A stretch of 64,000 bases of DNA from Planctomycetota bacterium (GCA_002686945.1 NYYZ01000002.1:136010-200009), one strand, 5' to 3'; counted from the first letter of the stretch, positions 17,769 through 26,458 are shown. A program made the numbers and translations. The notes: generated by a model not told the origin, from the sequence alone.

Positions 17769-19106
17769 ATGAAACCCTCTTTCTCAGTTCGTGTCCTTGG
17801 AGGCACTCTTTCTTTGGCGCCGGCTTTGTCGGCAATTCTCATTCTCGTTCCCGGCGCCCAGGCCCAAACCGTTGCTCGTCCCGGTTATCAAGTGGCCGAT
17901 ACTGCACCTGTGCCCCTGGGCGCGGCCGTGAGTTCGCTGACCGATGGCCGCTATGTGACCTTTGATGGGGCGACTGTGGACCTTTGGAATTCTGCTGGCA
18001 TACACCAGCTGAGTCTCGGATCGTTCCCCAGCCCCGTATTTGCGAGCTTCATCGCAGTCCACCCGGACCAGACAATGGCCATTCTGGGCGAGAGCACCAA
18101 TGGCGAAATCTACTCCATTGACCTCAACGGTGGCGGCATGCTGCTTCTGGCCCAGGCGACATTCAACTACGCCTTGTGCTACGACCCGGATGGGAGTCGG
18201 GCTTGGGTCTCGGCGGCATTGGGGGGTTGGGGTGCAGGCAATGACCTCCTGGAACTCGATCTGGTTACAGGGCAGCTGACTCCCCGTGCGCATGTGGTGG
18301 GCCCATCGGGTCCCCTGGCCACAGACAGGGCTGGCAACCTCTATTACGGCACTCAATACGACGGGTGGCCCGTGCCCCCGGATACCCAGAACCTGATTCG
18401 CTTCGAGGCCAGTGATCTTCAGGGTCCGGGCCTGCTGACTGAACTGGACGCGACTGTGTTGATCAGTCGATTGGATGGCACCAGCGGAATCGTGGTCGAT
18501 GAGCCTGGCGGGAGCATGTTTGTGGTGGAAAGCGACCCTTCCGGGGGCGCAGAGAACATCTTGCGCCGCTACGACCTTGCGGGCAATTTGCAGGACGATG
18601 TCCTTGCGGCCACTGCCTGGCTCAACGCCCTTGAGCTGGTGCCTTCAGCGAGCCCTTCGATTCTGGCCCCCTATCAACCTCTGGGTGCTGAGTTGCGGCT
18701 GGGAAGCACGGATTTCAACTTCGGGGTCAGTGAACGGCTCATTCTGGAGAGCAAGCGTTGTGGTATTTCCTTCAATGGCCCCAGCGGTCCTGCCACTGGG
18801 CCCGCCCTGGTGACCGTGAGCGATGTGCCCCAGGGCGGCAGTGCCTCGATCATGCTGACCCGCACGGCATTCTTGACATCTCGTGAGTATCAGGTTGATT
18901 TGGGTTGGGGCGTGCCGGTGTTCTTGATGACCCAGCCTGCGTTGATTCTGCGCCGTACGATTTCCTTGGATGTGGGCCCCAATGGCGAGGTCCAGCTGGC
19001 CTACACCCAGCCAGACTTCATGTTCGGGGTGGTGGGGTATCAGGCGGTGATCCATGACGCGCTGGGTGCGCCCGTGGGCACCAGCGAGGTCGTCATCAAC
19101 GATTGA
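17769..19106 (+). CDS. secreted beta-propeller-like protein under B12 riboswitch control
   Basis: The protein has 445 residues from ATG 17769; upstream in-frame codons lie inside the riboswitch. A signal peptide (MKPSFSVRVLGGTLSLAPAL and on to AQAQ) is followed by repeating WD/YVTN-like blades with phrases such as DGRYVTFDGATVDLWNSAG, AVHPDQTMAILGESTNGE and DLVTGQLTPRAHVVGPSG. This is consistent with a six- or seven-bladed propeller to about residue 310. The last ~130 residues are beta-rich without a PEP-CTERM or membrane anchor. No TonB receptor, BtuF-like fold or ABC component adjoins it. A role in corrinoid capture or in a B12-independent substitute function is inference only. It converges on the NifU gene with a 14-base gap. 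Confidence 0.8.
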   Translation: MKPSFSVRVLGGTLSLAPALSAILILVPGAQAQTVARPGYQVADTAPVPLGAAVSSLTDGRYVTFDGATVDLWNSAGIHQLSLGSFPSPVFASFIAVHPDQTMAILGESTNGEIYSIDLNGGGMLLLAQATFNYALCYDPDGSRAWVSAALGGWGAGNDLLELDLVTGQLTPRAHVVGPSGPLATDRAGNLYYGTQYDGWPVPPDTQNLIRFEASDLQGPGLLTELDATVLISRLDGTSGIVVDEPGGSMFVVESDPSGGAENILRRYDLAGNLQDDVLAATAWLNALELVPSASPSILAPYQPLGAELRLGSTDFNFGVSERLILESKRCGISFNGPSGPATGPALVTVSDVPQGGSASIMLTRTAFLTSREYQVDLGWGVPVFLMTQPALILRRTISLDVGPNGEVQLAYTQPDFMFGVVGYQAVIHDALGAPVGTSEVVIND

Positions 19107-19120
19107 TCAGGCGCCGGGTT

Positions 19121-19414
19121 TCACTCTTCAAGTTCGACTCCGGTGACCCATGGCAGGCGTTCCTTGAGCTTGGGAGCCACTGCGCCCTGCAGGGTCAAGA
19201 TGCTGGCTCCGCAGCCGTTGCAGGCGCCATGGGCTCGCAGCAATACCCTCCCATCTGGGGTGATGCGAATCAGGGTCAGGTCCCCCCCGTCCGCTTGGAA
19301 GGCGGGACGCAATTCCGCAAGGATTTCATCCACTGCGGCACCGTTGGCGTCATGGGCTGGAGTGCGCCGCTTGAGGAAGCGCCCCAGCAGGGGGACTCTG
19401 TCCAAACGCATCAT
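19121..19414 (-). CDS. NifU C-terminal-domain protein (Fe-S carrier)
   Basis: The protein has 97 residues. It is a stand-alone Nfu-type domain that carries and delivers [4Fe-4S] clusters. It shows the conserved core FQADGGDLTLIRI followed by the cluster-binding pair C65-x-x-C68 (GACNGCGAS) and ITLQGAV-type helix residues (TLQGAVAPKLKERLP). Family size is usual (80-100 residues). The start overlaps the stop of the upstream kinase-like gene by 4 bases (ATGA), so they form a transcription unit. Confidence 0.92.
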   Translation of the reverse strand: MMRLDRVPLLGRFLKRRTPAHDANGAAVDEILAELRPAFQADGGDLTLIRITPDGRVLLRAHGACNGCGASILTLQGAVAPKLKERLPWVTGVELEE

Positions 19415-19983
19415 GGCTGACTCAGGTATTGAGCTGGCAGCAAGAGGTCGGCTCCTGGGCCGTCAGTTCTGTCCACTAGCGTGGCCCCAGGCACCTGTTC
19501 CACAAATTCCGCCGGATTGCATCCGGGCAGAACAAGGCGCCAGCCATCTGCTTCCATGCGGAAATGCCATGCGCCAGGGTGGGGCTGTTCCCCCACCTGC
19601 CAGAGCAGACTGCCCACAATCCAGGGCACAGACCACCCATCTGGGGTACAGCCCATCAAGCGTGGGAGGGACGCTGGAGCCGTGGGCAGGTGCCGTTCTT
19701 CACGCCTGGCAGCCTTTGCTACCAGGGTCACAATCCAATCAAGGCCCGCCTGTTCTCGTCGCGCCAGCAGCACATCATGGCCCCCCGCCGCGCCGAGCAC
19801 TCCAAGCAACCAGCCCAGGCGCTGTGCATCGTTTCCTGCCCGGGCCAGGTCATCCTCATGGCTGGCGAGCAACTCATCGCCGCCGGCCATGGTGGTCAGG
19901 GCGTGCAGGCCCGTCAGCAACTGGGTGGTGTTGGCCAACTCGTGCAGCAGAGTGGGCAACAGCGCTCGGGCCAGGGTGTCCAT
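19411..19983 (-). CDS. DHp-only histidine kinase-like/ChpT-like protein
   Basis: The protein has 190 residues from ATG 19983; frames further upstream run through the tRNA-Leu gene and are not coding. The N-terminus reads LLPTLLHELANTTQLLTGL, which has the shape of a kinase H-box helix with His14. A second helix (LARAGNDAQRLGWLLGVLGA) follows, as in a DHp hairpin. The C-terminal ~100 residues have the approximate size of an ATPase lobe. They lack a convincing N-box, G1 or G2, as in ChpT-type phosphotransferases that relay phosphate without binding ATP. It is coupled to the downstream Nfu gene by a 4-base overlap. The assignment rests on motif resemblance only. Confidence 0.6.
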   Translation of the reverse strand: MDTLARALLPTLLHELANTTQLLTGLHALTTMAGGDELLASHEDDLARAGNDAQRLGWLLGVLGAAGGHDVLLARREQAGLDWIVTLVAKAARREERHLPTAPASLPRLMGCTPDGWSVPWIVGSLLWQVGEQPHPGAWHFRMEADGWRLVLPGCNPAEFVEQVPGATLVDRTDGPGADLLLPAQYLSQP

Positions 19984-20030
19984 AGGGTTGGGTGGGTTCG
20001 CGCGATGCCCCCGCCCAAAAAAGAAGCGGG

Positions 20031-20116
20031 TGGTACCGGGCAAGGGACTCGAACCCTCATGGAGTTGCCTCCAACGGATTTTGAATCCGTCGCGTCTACC
20101 ATTCCGCCAGCCCGGC
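20031..20116 (-). tRNA. tRNA-Leu (anticodon CAA)
   Basis: 86 bases including an encoded CCA (complement at 20031-20033). The acceptor GCCGGGC pairs with GCCCGGT. The anticodon stem is ACGGA/TCCGT with loop TTCAAAA, giving CAA, which reads UUG. It has the long variable arm typical of class II tRNA (TGGAG...CTCCA) and the T-loop TTCGAGT. It lies 48 bases downstream of dapB on the same strand and has its own promoter. Confidence 0.95.
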
Positions 20117-20126
20117 GCGAGGCAGC

Positions 20127-20155
20127 AGAGTAGGGAGCCCGTGCTCATCCTGCAA
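20127..20155 (-). promoter_or_regulatory. promoter of tRNA-Leu(CAA)
   Basis: On the minus strand TTGCAG (20155-20150), 17 bases, then TACTCT (20132-20127), ending 10 bases before the mature 5' end. It sits in the short gap after dapB, so the tRNA can be transcribed independently. Confidence 0.5.
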
Positions 20156-20164
20156 GCGGCTTGA

Positions 20165-20920
20165 TCAGGGAGCGGGGCAGAACCTGCCCCAGGCCCCCTC
20201 TTCCGACATGCGAGCCCCAAAGGCCGAGTCGAGGCCCAGCTCGAATCCGTTCAGGGTCTGCACATGGTTCAGGGCAAGTAGAATCCCCGGCCCGAAGGCC
20301 TCGCGGCTGCTGATCTGGTGACTGAGCCGCAGGGTCTCCGCCCCCCACTTGAAGGCCACGGTCTGGTTGGCCAGCACTCCCTCCAGGCGTTCCGATCGAA
20401 TCGAAATGGCAGGTGCCCCGTCGGCCTCCAAGAGGGCGGCGGTCCGAAGCGAGGTGCTTGAGGGGGAATCGATTTTCTCCAGGTGGTGTTGCTCCTCAAG
20501 GCTGACCTGGACATCACCGCAGCCCTGGGGTTGCAGAAACCCAAGGGCCAGTCGCGAGCAGAGTTGTTGGATCGTGATCCCAAGACTGAAATTGGGCACC
20601 ACCAGGCAGCCCAGTTGACCTTCTTCCGCCTGGGCCTTCAGGTCCCTGAGTTCGTTGGGTTGCAGGCCGCTGGTGCCGATCACAGCCCTGACGCCGCTCT
20701 CCAGGATCACCCTTCCATGGGAAGCGCCCAGACCTGCCCGGGTCAGGTCCAGGGCAACTTCACAGGAAGACTCGCGCAGGCAGGTGCCGATGTCATCTTC
20801 ACGCACGATTCGGGTCGCCAGTTCGAGGTCGGCAGTTTGCTCAATACAAGCGCAGGCCAACTGCCCCATGCGCCCCTGGGCACCGATCACCGCTACTCGG
20901 GTCTTCGCCTGGGTGCTCAT
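20165..20920 (-). CDS. dapB: 4-hydroxy-tetrahydrodipicolinate reductase, divergent
   Basis: The protein has 251 residues. It reduces 4-hydroxy-tetrahydrodipicolinate with NAD(P)H in lysine/meso-diaminopimelate synthesis. The nucleotide motif GAQGRMG is at 13-19. IGTSGLQ and VVPNFSLG mark the lid, and EEQHHLEKIDSPSSTSL carries the catalytic pair H145/H146 with K149. The last motif normally ends PSGTA; here the Gly and Ala are replaced by Ser, a modest divergence. Its start overlaps the ddl stop by 4 bases (ATGA). Together they supply two cell-wall precursors, mDAP and D-Ala-D-Ala. Confidence 0.9.
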   Translation of the reverse strand: MSTQAKTRVAVIGAQGRMGQLACACIEQTADLELATRIVREDDIGTCLRESSCEVALDLTRAGLGASHGRVILESGVRAVIGTSGLQPNELRDLKAQAEEGQLGCLVVPNFSLGITIQQLCSRLALGFLQPQGCGDVQVSLEEQHHLEKIDSPSSTSLRTAALLEADGAPAISIRSERLEGVLANQTVAFKWGAETLRLSHQISSREAFGPGILLALNHVQTLNGFELGLDSAFGARMSEEGAWGRFCPAP

Positions 20921-21927
20921 GGTGTTCTGTTCTTGAGAGCTCGTTTGAGAATCAACTCCACCAGTTCTTGAAAGCCTATGCCCACAGCCCGTGCCGCAAG
21001 TGGCAGCAGCGACCGCTGTGTGAAGCCGGGCAGAGTGTTGATCTCGAGGCAGACGGGAGGGCCGTCCGGGGGCACGATAAAGTCCATGCGCGCGTAGCCG
21101 TCGCAGCCAGCCAGGCGGAATGCCCGTTGGGCCAGGGCGCTGACCTCTGCGCAGCGTGCGGGTTCAAGGACTTGGGGAGGGCAGAATTCCTGAGCGCCGC
21201 TACTGGTGTACTTTTCTTCGAAGTCAAAGAAGTGTCCAGGAGCGGGGCGAACTTCCACCAGGGGCAGGGCCCGTGGGAGATCCCCGTCCTGGTCCAAGAG
21301 GCCAACCGTGACCTCCACCCCATCGATTGCGGCTTCTACGAGGGGCTCATCGCCCGCCGAGCGCACGGCGTCCAGGGCAGGGCCGATGTTCTGCCAGCTG
21401 GTCACACAAGTGGTGGCCAGGGAGGATCCACCTCGGCGCGGTTTGACAAACCAGGGACCTCCCCCATCCTTCCTGCAGGTTTTCGCCTGCTCGGGTCCCA
21501 CGGTCGGCTCTGTGATCAAGGCTCCGGGTGCCACAGTCAGGCCATTGTCGGAAAACAACAGACGGCTTTGATGCTTGTCCATGCAAAGGGCTGAAGCCTG
21601 CACGCCTGAACCGCTATAGGGCAGACCCAGACTGCTGAGAAGACCCTGAAGACTGCCGTCTTCTCCAAGGCCACCATGGAGTCCCAGGAGAAATACTGCG
21701 TTGGGAGGCAGATTGCTGAGAAAAGCAACCGGGGGAGCAATTGTGGAGTCATCGCTCCAGCGACCATCCTGCATCCACTCGATGCGTTGCAGACCCCGGA
21801 TGCGGTTCTCGTCCTGCAATCCCTCCAGGGCCTGCTGAAGGGCAGCACCACTCTGGAGGGAGACTTCGCGTTCTCCCGAACTCCCACCCACCAGCAAGAT
21901 TACCGTGCGCTGGGTCAGATCAGTCAT
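20917..21927 (-). CDS. ddl: D-alanine--D-alanine ligase
   Basis: The protein has 336 residues from ATG 21927, which has a GGAG about 9 bases upstream; a start at 21966 would overlap the neighbour. It is an ATP-grasp enzyme that joins two D-Ala for peptidoglycan stems. Motifs are the N-terminal VILLVGGSSGEREVSLQSG, LHGGLGEDGSLQGLLSSLG, the lysine strand WFVKPRRGGSS, and the metal/ATP site GYARMDFIVPPDG with CLEINTLPGFTQRSLLP. It is translationally coupled to dapB. In a planctomycete-like genome this supports a real peptidoglycan precursor pathway. Confidence 0.95.
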   Translation of the reverse strand: MTDLTQRTVILLVGGSSGEREVSLQSGAALQQALEGLQDENRIRGLQRIEWMQDGRWSDDSTIAPPVAFLSNLPPNAVFLLGLHGGLGEDGSLQGLLSSLGLPYSGSGVQASALCMDKHQSRLLFSDNGLTVAPGALITEPTVGPEQAKTCRKDGGGPWFVKPRRGGSSLATTCVTSWQNIGPALDAVRSAGDEPLVEAAIDGVEVTVGLLDQDGDLPRALPLVEVRPAPGHFFDFEEKYTSSGAQEFCPPQVLEPARCAEVSALAQRAFRLAGCDGYARMDFIVPPDGPPVCLEINTLPGFTQRSLLPLAARAVGIGFQELVELILKRALKNRTP

Positions 21928-21946
21928 CCGGTCGGCTCCGGCGGAG

Positions 21947-23362
21947 TCAGCGATACAACCAGCCATGTTCTCCCTTGAGGGCTTTCAGCCCCCCCGCGGA
22001 TTCGTTGGCCGCGCAGAACTCAGATTCGTTTTCGGCCACCCGTGGATCCACTTCCAATGGAAGAGTGCCATCCTGGTCCCGATCCGGTAAATCCACGCCT
22101 GCAGCTCGCAACATGTTACCGAAGGATTCGGTCAGGGCCTGACGGCAGGTTGAAGGGGAATCCGGGCCCTCTGCATTCTTGACGGGTGAGAATTCTTCCT
22201 CGCGGCGAACTTCCAAGGTCACGCTGTTGGCCGCTGCGCCCAGAGCGTCAAAGACAAATGTCTCGAACTTGACACCCGGGATTTCGCCAGGGTTGCCCTG
22301 AGCATCGAGTCCCTTGAGGTTCTTTTGTGCCAGATGCCAGGGTAGGTCCAGGAGGCCGTCTTTTGTGAGGTTCTCAACGAAGTCTCGGCGGATCATATGC
22401 ACAGCGATATTGCCTGCCCGAAAACGCAGACTGCCGTCCCCCTCCTTCTCTGTGCGCAAGTCCCCCGGCAGATCCGAGTACTCGATGCAACCCAGCCTGC
22501 CGTCCGCCAGGCCCAAGACGCCTACCTTTTCTCCGGGATCATCCTTGGCCACAACCTTGCTGGACATGTCCGCTTCGGCCAGGGCATGCAAACCCAGGAA
22601 GAGCGGGTCAGCAGGACGCACCAAGGGATTGTCGACCTGGAAGTAGCTGAACTGCTCGATACCAAGCGAGGCGGCCAGATCCAGCATGCCTTCGGAGCGA
22701 AGGGCTGCCAGGGTTCCGCCATGGCCGTTTGGGGCCAGGAAGAGGGCATCGGGGGCTGTGCGCACGATGCGCCCCTCCTGATCCAGGGCCGGCAGCATCT
22801 GTTGGGTAAAGAAGTGCACGTTCTGTCTTCCCAGACCAAAGACATCCTGATCTTCAAAGAAGGAACGAGTGGCCCCATCGTTGCTGGAGGAGGTCATCAC
22901 GAACCAGGCGATGTTGGTGCCATGGCGTCGTTGGGCAGCGCTGAGGCGTGCCGCGTGCCAGCCGAACAGACTCAGGCCGCTAACAGGTCCAACCCCAAAC
23001 ATTCCCTTGGGACCGTTGAAGCCCAGGCGGCTGCCCTGTCCGCCAGCCACAAGCACGAATCCTACCTTGCTCTCTCGTAGCAGCTGCTTTCCGATGGAGA
23101 TGGCATGTTCCGCCCGGGCTGCTTGTTCCGTGCTTCTGCCCAGGGGAAAAGTCAGCGGTGGTTCGAAGGACTTCGCAGCGTGCTCATTGGGGGAGCGCAA
23201 GTGTTCCCTCAGCCGTTGGACCTGGTCCAGGTCCAACCCCTCTAGGGCAGTCCGTAGATTGGCTTGTTCCTCGACGGACAGGTCACTCCAGGTGCCCATG
23301 AGGTGGTCCTGACCAGCGGCCTCGAGGGCTGCAGCCAGGTCGCTCTTAGATTCTGGCATCAT
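21947..23362 (-). CDS. UDP-sugar pyrophosphorylase, eukaryote-type UDPGP/UAP family
   Basis: The protein has 471 residues. It transfers UMP from UTP to a sugar-1-phosphate. The nucleotide loop FVLVAGGQGSRLGFNGPKGM, followed by PNGHGGTLAALRSEG and QVDNPLVRPADPLFLG, is the signature of UAP1/AGX-type UDP-N-acetylglucosamine and related pyrophosphorylases. These differ from bacterial GalU or GlmU. Family members of this length lack the GlmU acetyltransferase domain. The substrate could be GlcNAc-1-P, GalNAc-1-P or glucose-1-P. The adjacent ddl and dapB favour a cell-wall role. It is the first gene of the group; two start ATGs are adjacent. Confidence 0.88.
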   Translation of the reverse strand: MMPESKSDLAAALEAAGQDHLMGTWSDLSVEEQANLRTALEGLDLDQVQRLREHLRSPNEHAAKSFEPPLTFPLGRSTEQAARAEHAISIGKQLLRESKVGFVLVAGGQGSRLGFNGPKGMFGVGPVSGLSLFGWHAARLSAAQRRHGTNIAWFVMTSSSNDGATRSFFEDQDVFGLGRQNVHFFTQQMLPALDQEGRIVRTAPDALFLAPNGHGGTLAALRSEGMLDLAASLGIEQFSYFQVDNPLVRPADPLFLGLHALAEADMSSKVVAKDDPGEKVGVLGLADGRLGCIEYSDLPGDLRTEKEGDGSLRFRAGNIAVHMIRRDFVENLTKDGLLDLPWHLAQKNLKGLDAQGNPGEIPGVKFETFVFDALGAAANSVTLEVRREEEFSPVKNAEGPDSPSTCRQALTESFGNMLRAAGVDLPDRDQDGTLPLEVDPRVAENESEFCAANESAGGLKALKGEHGWLYR

Positions 23363-23521
23363 GGCCCGAGTCTACCGTCAAGAGGTCTCTGATTCGAAGG
23401 CCATCTCGACTCTAGGACTTGCGCAAACCTTCGTCCTGATCGTGGACGGCCCAATCGCACAGGGGCGCCCTGGACTGGGCACAAGGCACAGACCTACAGC
23501 GCCATCAAGAAGGGCCTGTCC

Positions 23522-23860
23522 TCAGACCGCTTCGCGTTCTTGTGAGAGCAGCTCAAACATTTGCTCTGTCAGGTGCACCAGGGCGTCGATGCGCCTCTCT
23601 GCGAGAACCTGGCGGCGCACGAGCTTCTCCACCACGGGGGGGAGAATAGCCTCGCGAACATAGTTGTTGATCATGTTGATGATCTCTGCCCGGTCCGCAT
23701 TGGGCAGCTTGTGGAAGTGGTAGTGGAACTTGTCCTCGAGGATCTCCTCAGTAATGGTCATGCATTCTGAGGTCATTTCCTCCACGCTTTGCCGGTCGTG
23801 AGCGGTGTGGAAGACGTCGACCTTGTACTGGTGCAGCAAATCCTTGAAATTCTGATGCAA
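23522..23860 (-). CDS. small helical protein of unknown function
   Basis: The protein has 112 residues and is strongly helical and charged, with three His in a cluster (FHYHFHKLP) and no signal or membrane segment. I do not recognise the family. The clean codon pattern and the conserved-looking segments (EMTSECMTITEEILEDK, then ADRAEIINMINNYVREAIL) make it a likely real gene. A GC hairpin (GGGGGC/GCCCCC, 23884-23900) lies 24 bases before the start. Confidence 0.6.
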   Translation of the reverse strand: MHQNFKDLLHQYKVDVFHTAHDRQSVEEMTSECMTITEEILEDKFHYHFHKLPNADRAEIINMINNYVREAILPPVVEKLVRRQVLAERRIDALVHLTEQMFELLSQEREAV

Positions 23861-24015
23861 GTTGGGCTCCGGTTGTGAATACGGGGGGCGGCATGCCCCC
23901 TATGCCCCCATTCTATGGCTGAACCGCCCAAAGGGAAAGGGTGCAGTTGACTGGTCTCAACCCGACCACAATCCCGGATGCCCTCCTGGCCCCAGGTCTC
24001 AGCGGGGACCACTCA

Positions 24016-25269
24016 TCAGTGCGGGTCCACCTGCCCTATGCAGATTGAAACATTGTGCCCTCCGAACCCGAGGGAGTTACAGAGGGCGTTGCGCACCTCC
24101 ATGCTCCTGGCTTCACCAGGCACATAATCCAGGTCGCAAGCCGGGTCGGGAGTGGTGTAGTTAAGCGTGGGGTGTACCTGCCCGGTATGCACGGCCAGGG
24201 CCGTGTAGAGCAGTTCCACCGCGCTGGCGGCCCCCAAGAGATGCCCGATCATGGATTTGGTGCTGGAAACCGCCAGCTTGTAGGCGTGATCTCCAAAGGT
24301 CCGTTTGAGGGCCGTGGTCTCGATCGAATCGTTGAACGCGGTGCTGGTGCCGTGAGCGTTTACGTACTGCACATCTTCGGGCTCCAGGCCCGCATGGCGC
24401 AGAGCCTCATTGAAGGCTCGAGCGGGGCCCTTGCCGTCCTCCCGGGGAGCGGTGATGTGATATGCGTCGTCGGTGGAGCCATAGCCCTTGACTTCGGCGT
24501 AAATGCGCGCACCACGCGCCCGGGCGCGTTCCAGTTCCTCCAGTATCAGGATGCCGCAGCCCTCACCCATCACGAAACCGTCGCGGTCCTTGTCAAAGGG
24601 CCGCGAGGCACCGGCGGGGTCATCGTTGCGCTTGGAAAGGGCGCGTGCGGAAGAGAACCCAGCCATGGAGAGAGGCGTAACGGCTGACTCGGAGCCACCC
24701 GTAATCACCAGATCTGCGTCGCCCCATTGGATCGCTCGCCAGGCCATGCCAATTGCGTGACCTGCGGACGCGCAGGCGCTTGCTGTTGTGAAGGCCGTAC
24801 CCAGGAGGCCATGGCGAATCGCCACTTGCCCTGAGACCGCGTTGGCCATGATGCGGGGGATGAAATGGGGCGAGACTCTGCGCGGGCCCTTTTCTATCAG
24901 TACGGCCTGCTGCTCGATGATTCCCATGATCCCACCGATCCCGGTGGCGACGATGGTCCCGAAACGCTCGCGTTCTTCTTCGGGAAGACTTCGAATATCT
25001 TCAAGGCCCGCATCGCGTAGGGCCTCGTCGGCGCCAATGAGGGCCCACATGGTAAACGGGTCTAGTTTGCGCTGCTCTGGCTTACCAAAACCATGAGCGC
25101 TCGGATCCCAGTCAACCATGCCGCCGATTTTCGTGGCATGGTCACTGGTATCAAAGGATTCAATGAGGCGTACCCCGCTCTCACCCTTGAGGATGCGAGG
25201 GAACGTCTCCTCCACCGAGAGCCCGAGGGAGTTGATGGTCCCCAAGCCGGTGATGACTACACGGCGCAT
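24016..25269 (-). CDS. fabF: 3-oxoacyl-[ACP] synthase II
   Basis: The protein has 417 residues. It condenses malonyl-ACP with acyl-ACP in fatty-acid elongation. The catalytic triad is intact: Cys166 (TTASACASAGHAIG), His306 (NAHGTSTAFND) and His343 (STKSMIGHLLGAASA). It is the last gene of the rpmF-plsX-fabH-fabD-fabG-acpP-fabF cluster, 63 bases after acpP. Confidence 0.97.
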   Translation of the reverse strand: MRRVVITGLGTINSLGLSVEETFPRILKGESGVRLIESFDTSDHATKIGGMVDWDPSAHGFGKPEQRKLDPFTMWALIGADEALRDAGLEDIRSLPEEERERFGTIVATGIGGIMGIIEQQAVLIEKGPRRVSPHFIPRIMANAVSGQVAIRHGLLGTAFTTASACASAGHAIGMAWRAIQWGDADLVITGGSESAVTPLSMAGFSSARALSKRNDDPAGASRPFDKDRDGFVMGEGCGILILEELERARARGARIYAEVKGYGSTDDAYHITAPREDGKGPARAFNEALRHAGLEPEDVQYVNAHGTSTAFNDSIETTALKRTFGDHAYKLAVSSTKSMIGHLLGAASAVELLYTALAVHTGQVHPTLNYTTPDPACDLDYVPGEARSMEVRNALCNSLGFGGHNVSICIGQVDPH

Positions 25270-25332
25270 GATTGCGTAAGGCCGGGGAAGCCCTAGGGCT
25301 TTGAGCCCGAGGGAGTTTCCCGGGTTGCCGGC

Positions 25333-25578
25333 TTAGAGCTTTCCGCCGATGTATTCGACGGCTGATCCGACAGTGCGCATCTTGTCAGCGTCTTCGTCGG
25401 GGATGGTAATATCGAACTCCTCCTCAAGGCACATGACCAACTCGACGGTGTCGAGGGAGTCGGCGCCCAAGTCTTGGACGAAGTCGGTTTCGGGCTTGAT
25501 CTGATCAGCAGTCTTGTCCATCTGGTCACAGACAATCTTGATGACGCGGGATTCAATCGAGGCAGTGGTGTCGCTCAC
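25333..25578 (-). CDS. acpP: acyl carrier protein
   Basis: The protein has 81 residues, acidic and helical, with the phosphopantetheine attachment Ser41 in [12 protein letters not shown]. It carries the growing acyl chain for the flanking Fab enzymes. It lies between fabG and fabF as in many bacteria. The start was chosen at ATG 25578; a second open frame over the same bases is spurious. Confidence 0.97.
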   Translation of the reverse strand: MSDTTASIESRVIKIVCDQMDKTADQIKPETDFVQDLGADSLDTVELVMCLEEEFDITIPDEDADKMRTVGSAVEYIGGKL

Positions 25579-25661
25579 GTGGCGTTCTCCGAATGATCGG
25601 TAATTCTTAGTTGAACTGCCGGCCGAATGGCGCGGCAGAGAGAGATGGACCAGCGTCTAGT

Positions 25662-26420
25662 CTAGAGGGAGAGGCCTCCATCCACCACTAAAGTCTGGCC
25701 TGTGATATACCCGCCGGCAGGGCCGGCTAGGAATGCTGTCAGAGCGGCAATATCGGCGGCCATGCCGATGCGGCCTAGGGGGATGCCCGCCAGGAGGTCT
25801 GAGCGCTGATCCTCGCTCAGGGCTGCGGTCATGTCGGTCTCGATGAAACCCGGGGCGATGGCGTTGCAGGTCACCTTACGCCCTGCCAATTCTTTGGACA
25901 CGGACTTGGTCAGGCCAATCACTCCGGCCTTGGAGGCGGCATAGTTGGCCTGTCCGGCATTGCCGGTGACCCCCACCACAGAAGAGATGTTGATGATGCG
26001 TCCAGCGCTTTTCATGAGGGGGCGAGCTGCAGCCTGCACAAAATTGAAAGCACCCTTGAGGTTTACCGCGATCACCTGATCAAAATCCTCCTCGCTCATG
26101 CGCAGAAGAATTCCATCACGCGTGATGCCCGCGTTGTTCACCAGGATGTTCAACCCCCCGAGTTGTTCCACTGCGTCTTTGACGAGGGCCTTGACCGCTG
26201 CATTGTCGGCTACATCGACTCCCAGGGCAAAGGACCCATCAGTAAGAGCGGCGCACTCGGCCGCGCTGGCCTCAGCGCTCTTGACGCTGGTCGCTACACA
26301 TGCGACCCGCGCGCCCTGCCCAGCAAGGGCGATGGCAATGGCACGGCCTATTCCTCGGCTTGCGCCGGTAACCAGAGCGGCCTGACCCGCGAGGGGCTGT
26401 TGTGTCGTGGAGGAGGTCAT
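25662..26420 (-). CDS. fabG: 3-oxoacyl-[ACP] reductase
   Basis: The protein has 252 residues and is a short-chain dehydrogenase that reduces 3-oxoacyl-ACP with NADPH. The cofactor motif VTGASRGIG, the structural NNAG and the catalytic set N120, S147, Y160 and K164 (SSVVGVTGNAGQANYAASKAG) are all present, as is the PGFIETDMT segment typical of FabG. It lies between fabD and acpP. Confidence 0.96.
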   Translation of the reverse strand: MTSSTTQQPLAGQAALVTGASRGIGRAIAIALAGQGARVACVATSVKSAEASAAECAALTDGSFALGVDVADNAAVKALVKDAVEQLGGLNILVNNAGITRDGILLRMSEEDFDQVIAVNLKGAFNFVQAAARPLMKSAGRIINISSVVGVTGNAGQANYAASKAGVIGLTKSVSKELAGRKVTCNAIAPGFIETDMTAALSEDQRSDLLAGIPLGRIGMAADIAALTAFLAGPAGGYITGQTLVVDGGLSL

Positions 26421-26458
26421 CGGAAGATGCGCATTCTAGGGATCGGGAACCGTCTGAG

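Noticed and set aside
19481-20164. 227-codon plus-strand frame
   Set aside because: It runs through tRNA-Leu(CAA) and opposite the kinase-like gene; not compatible with a real gene.
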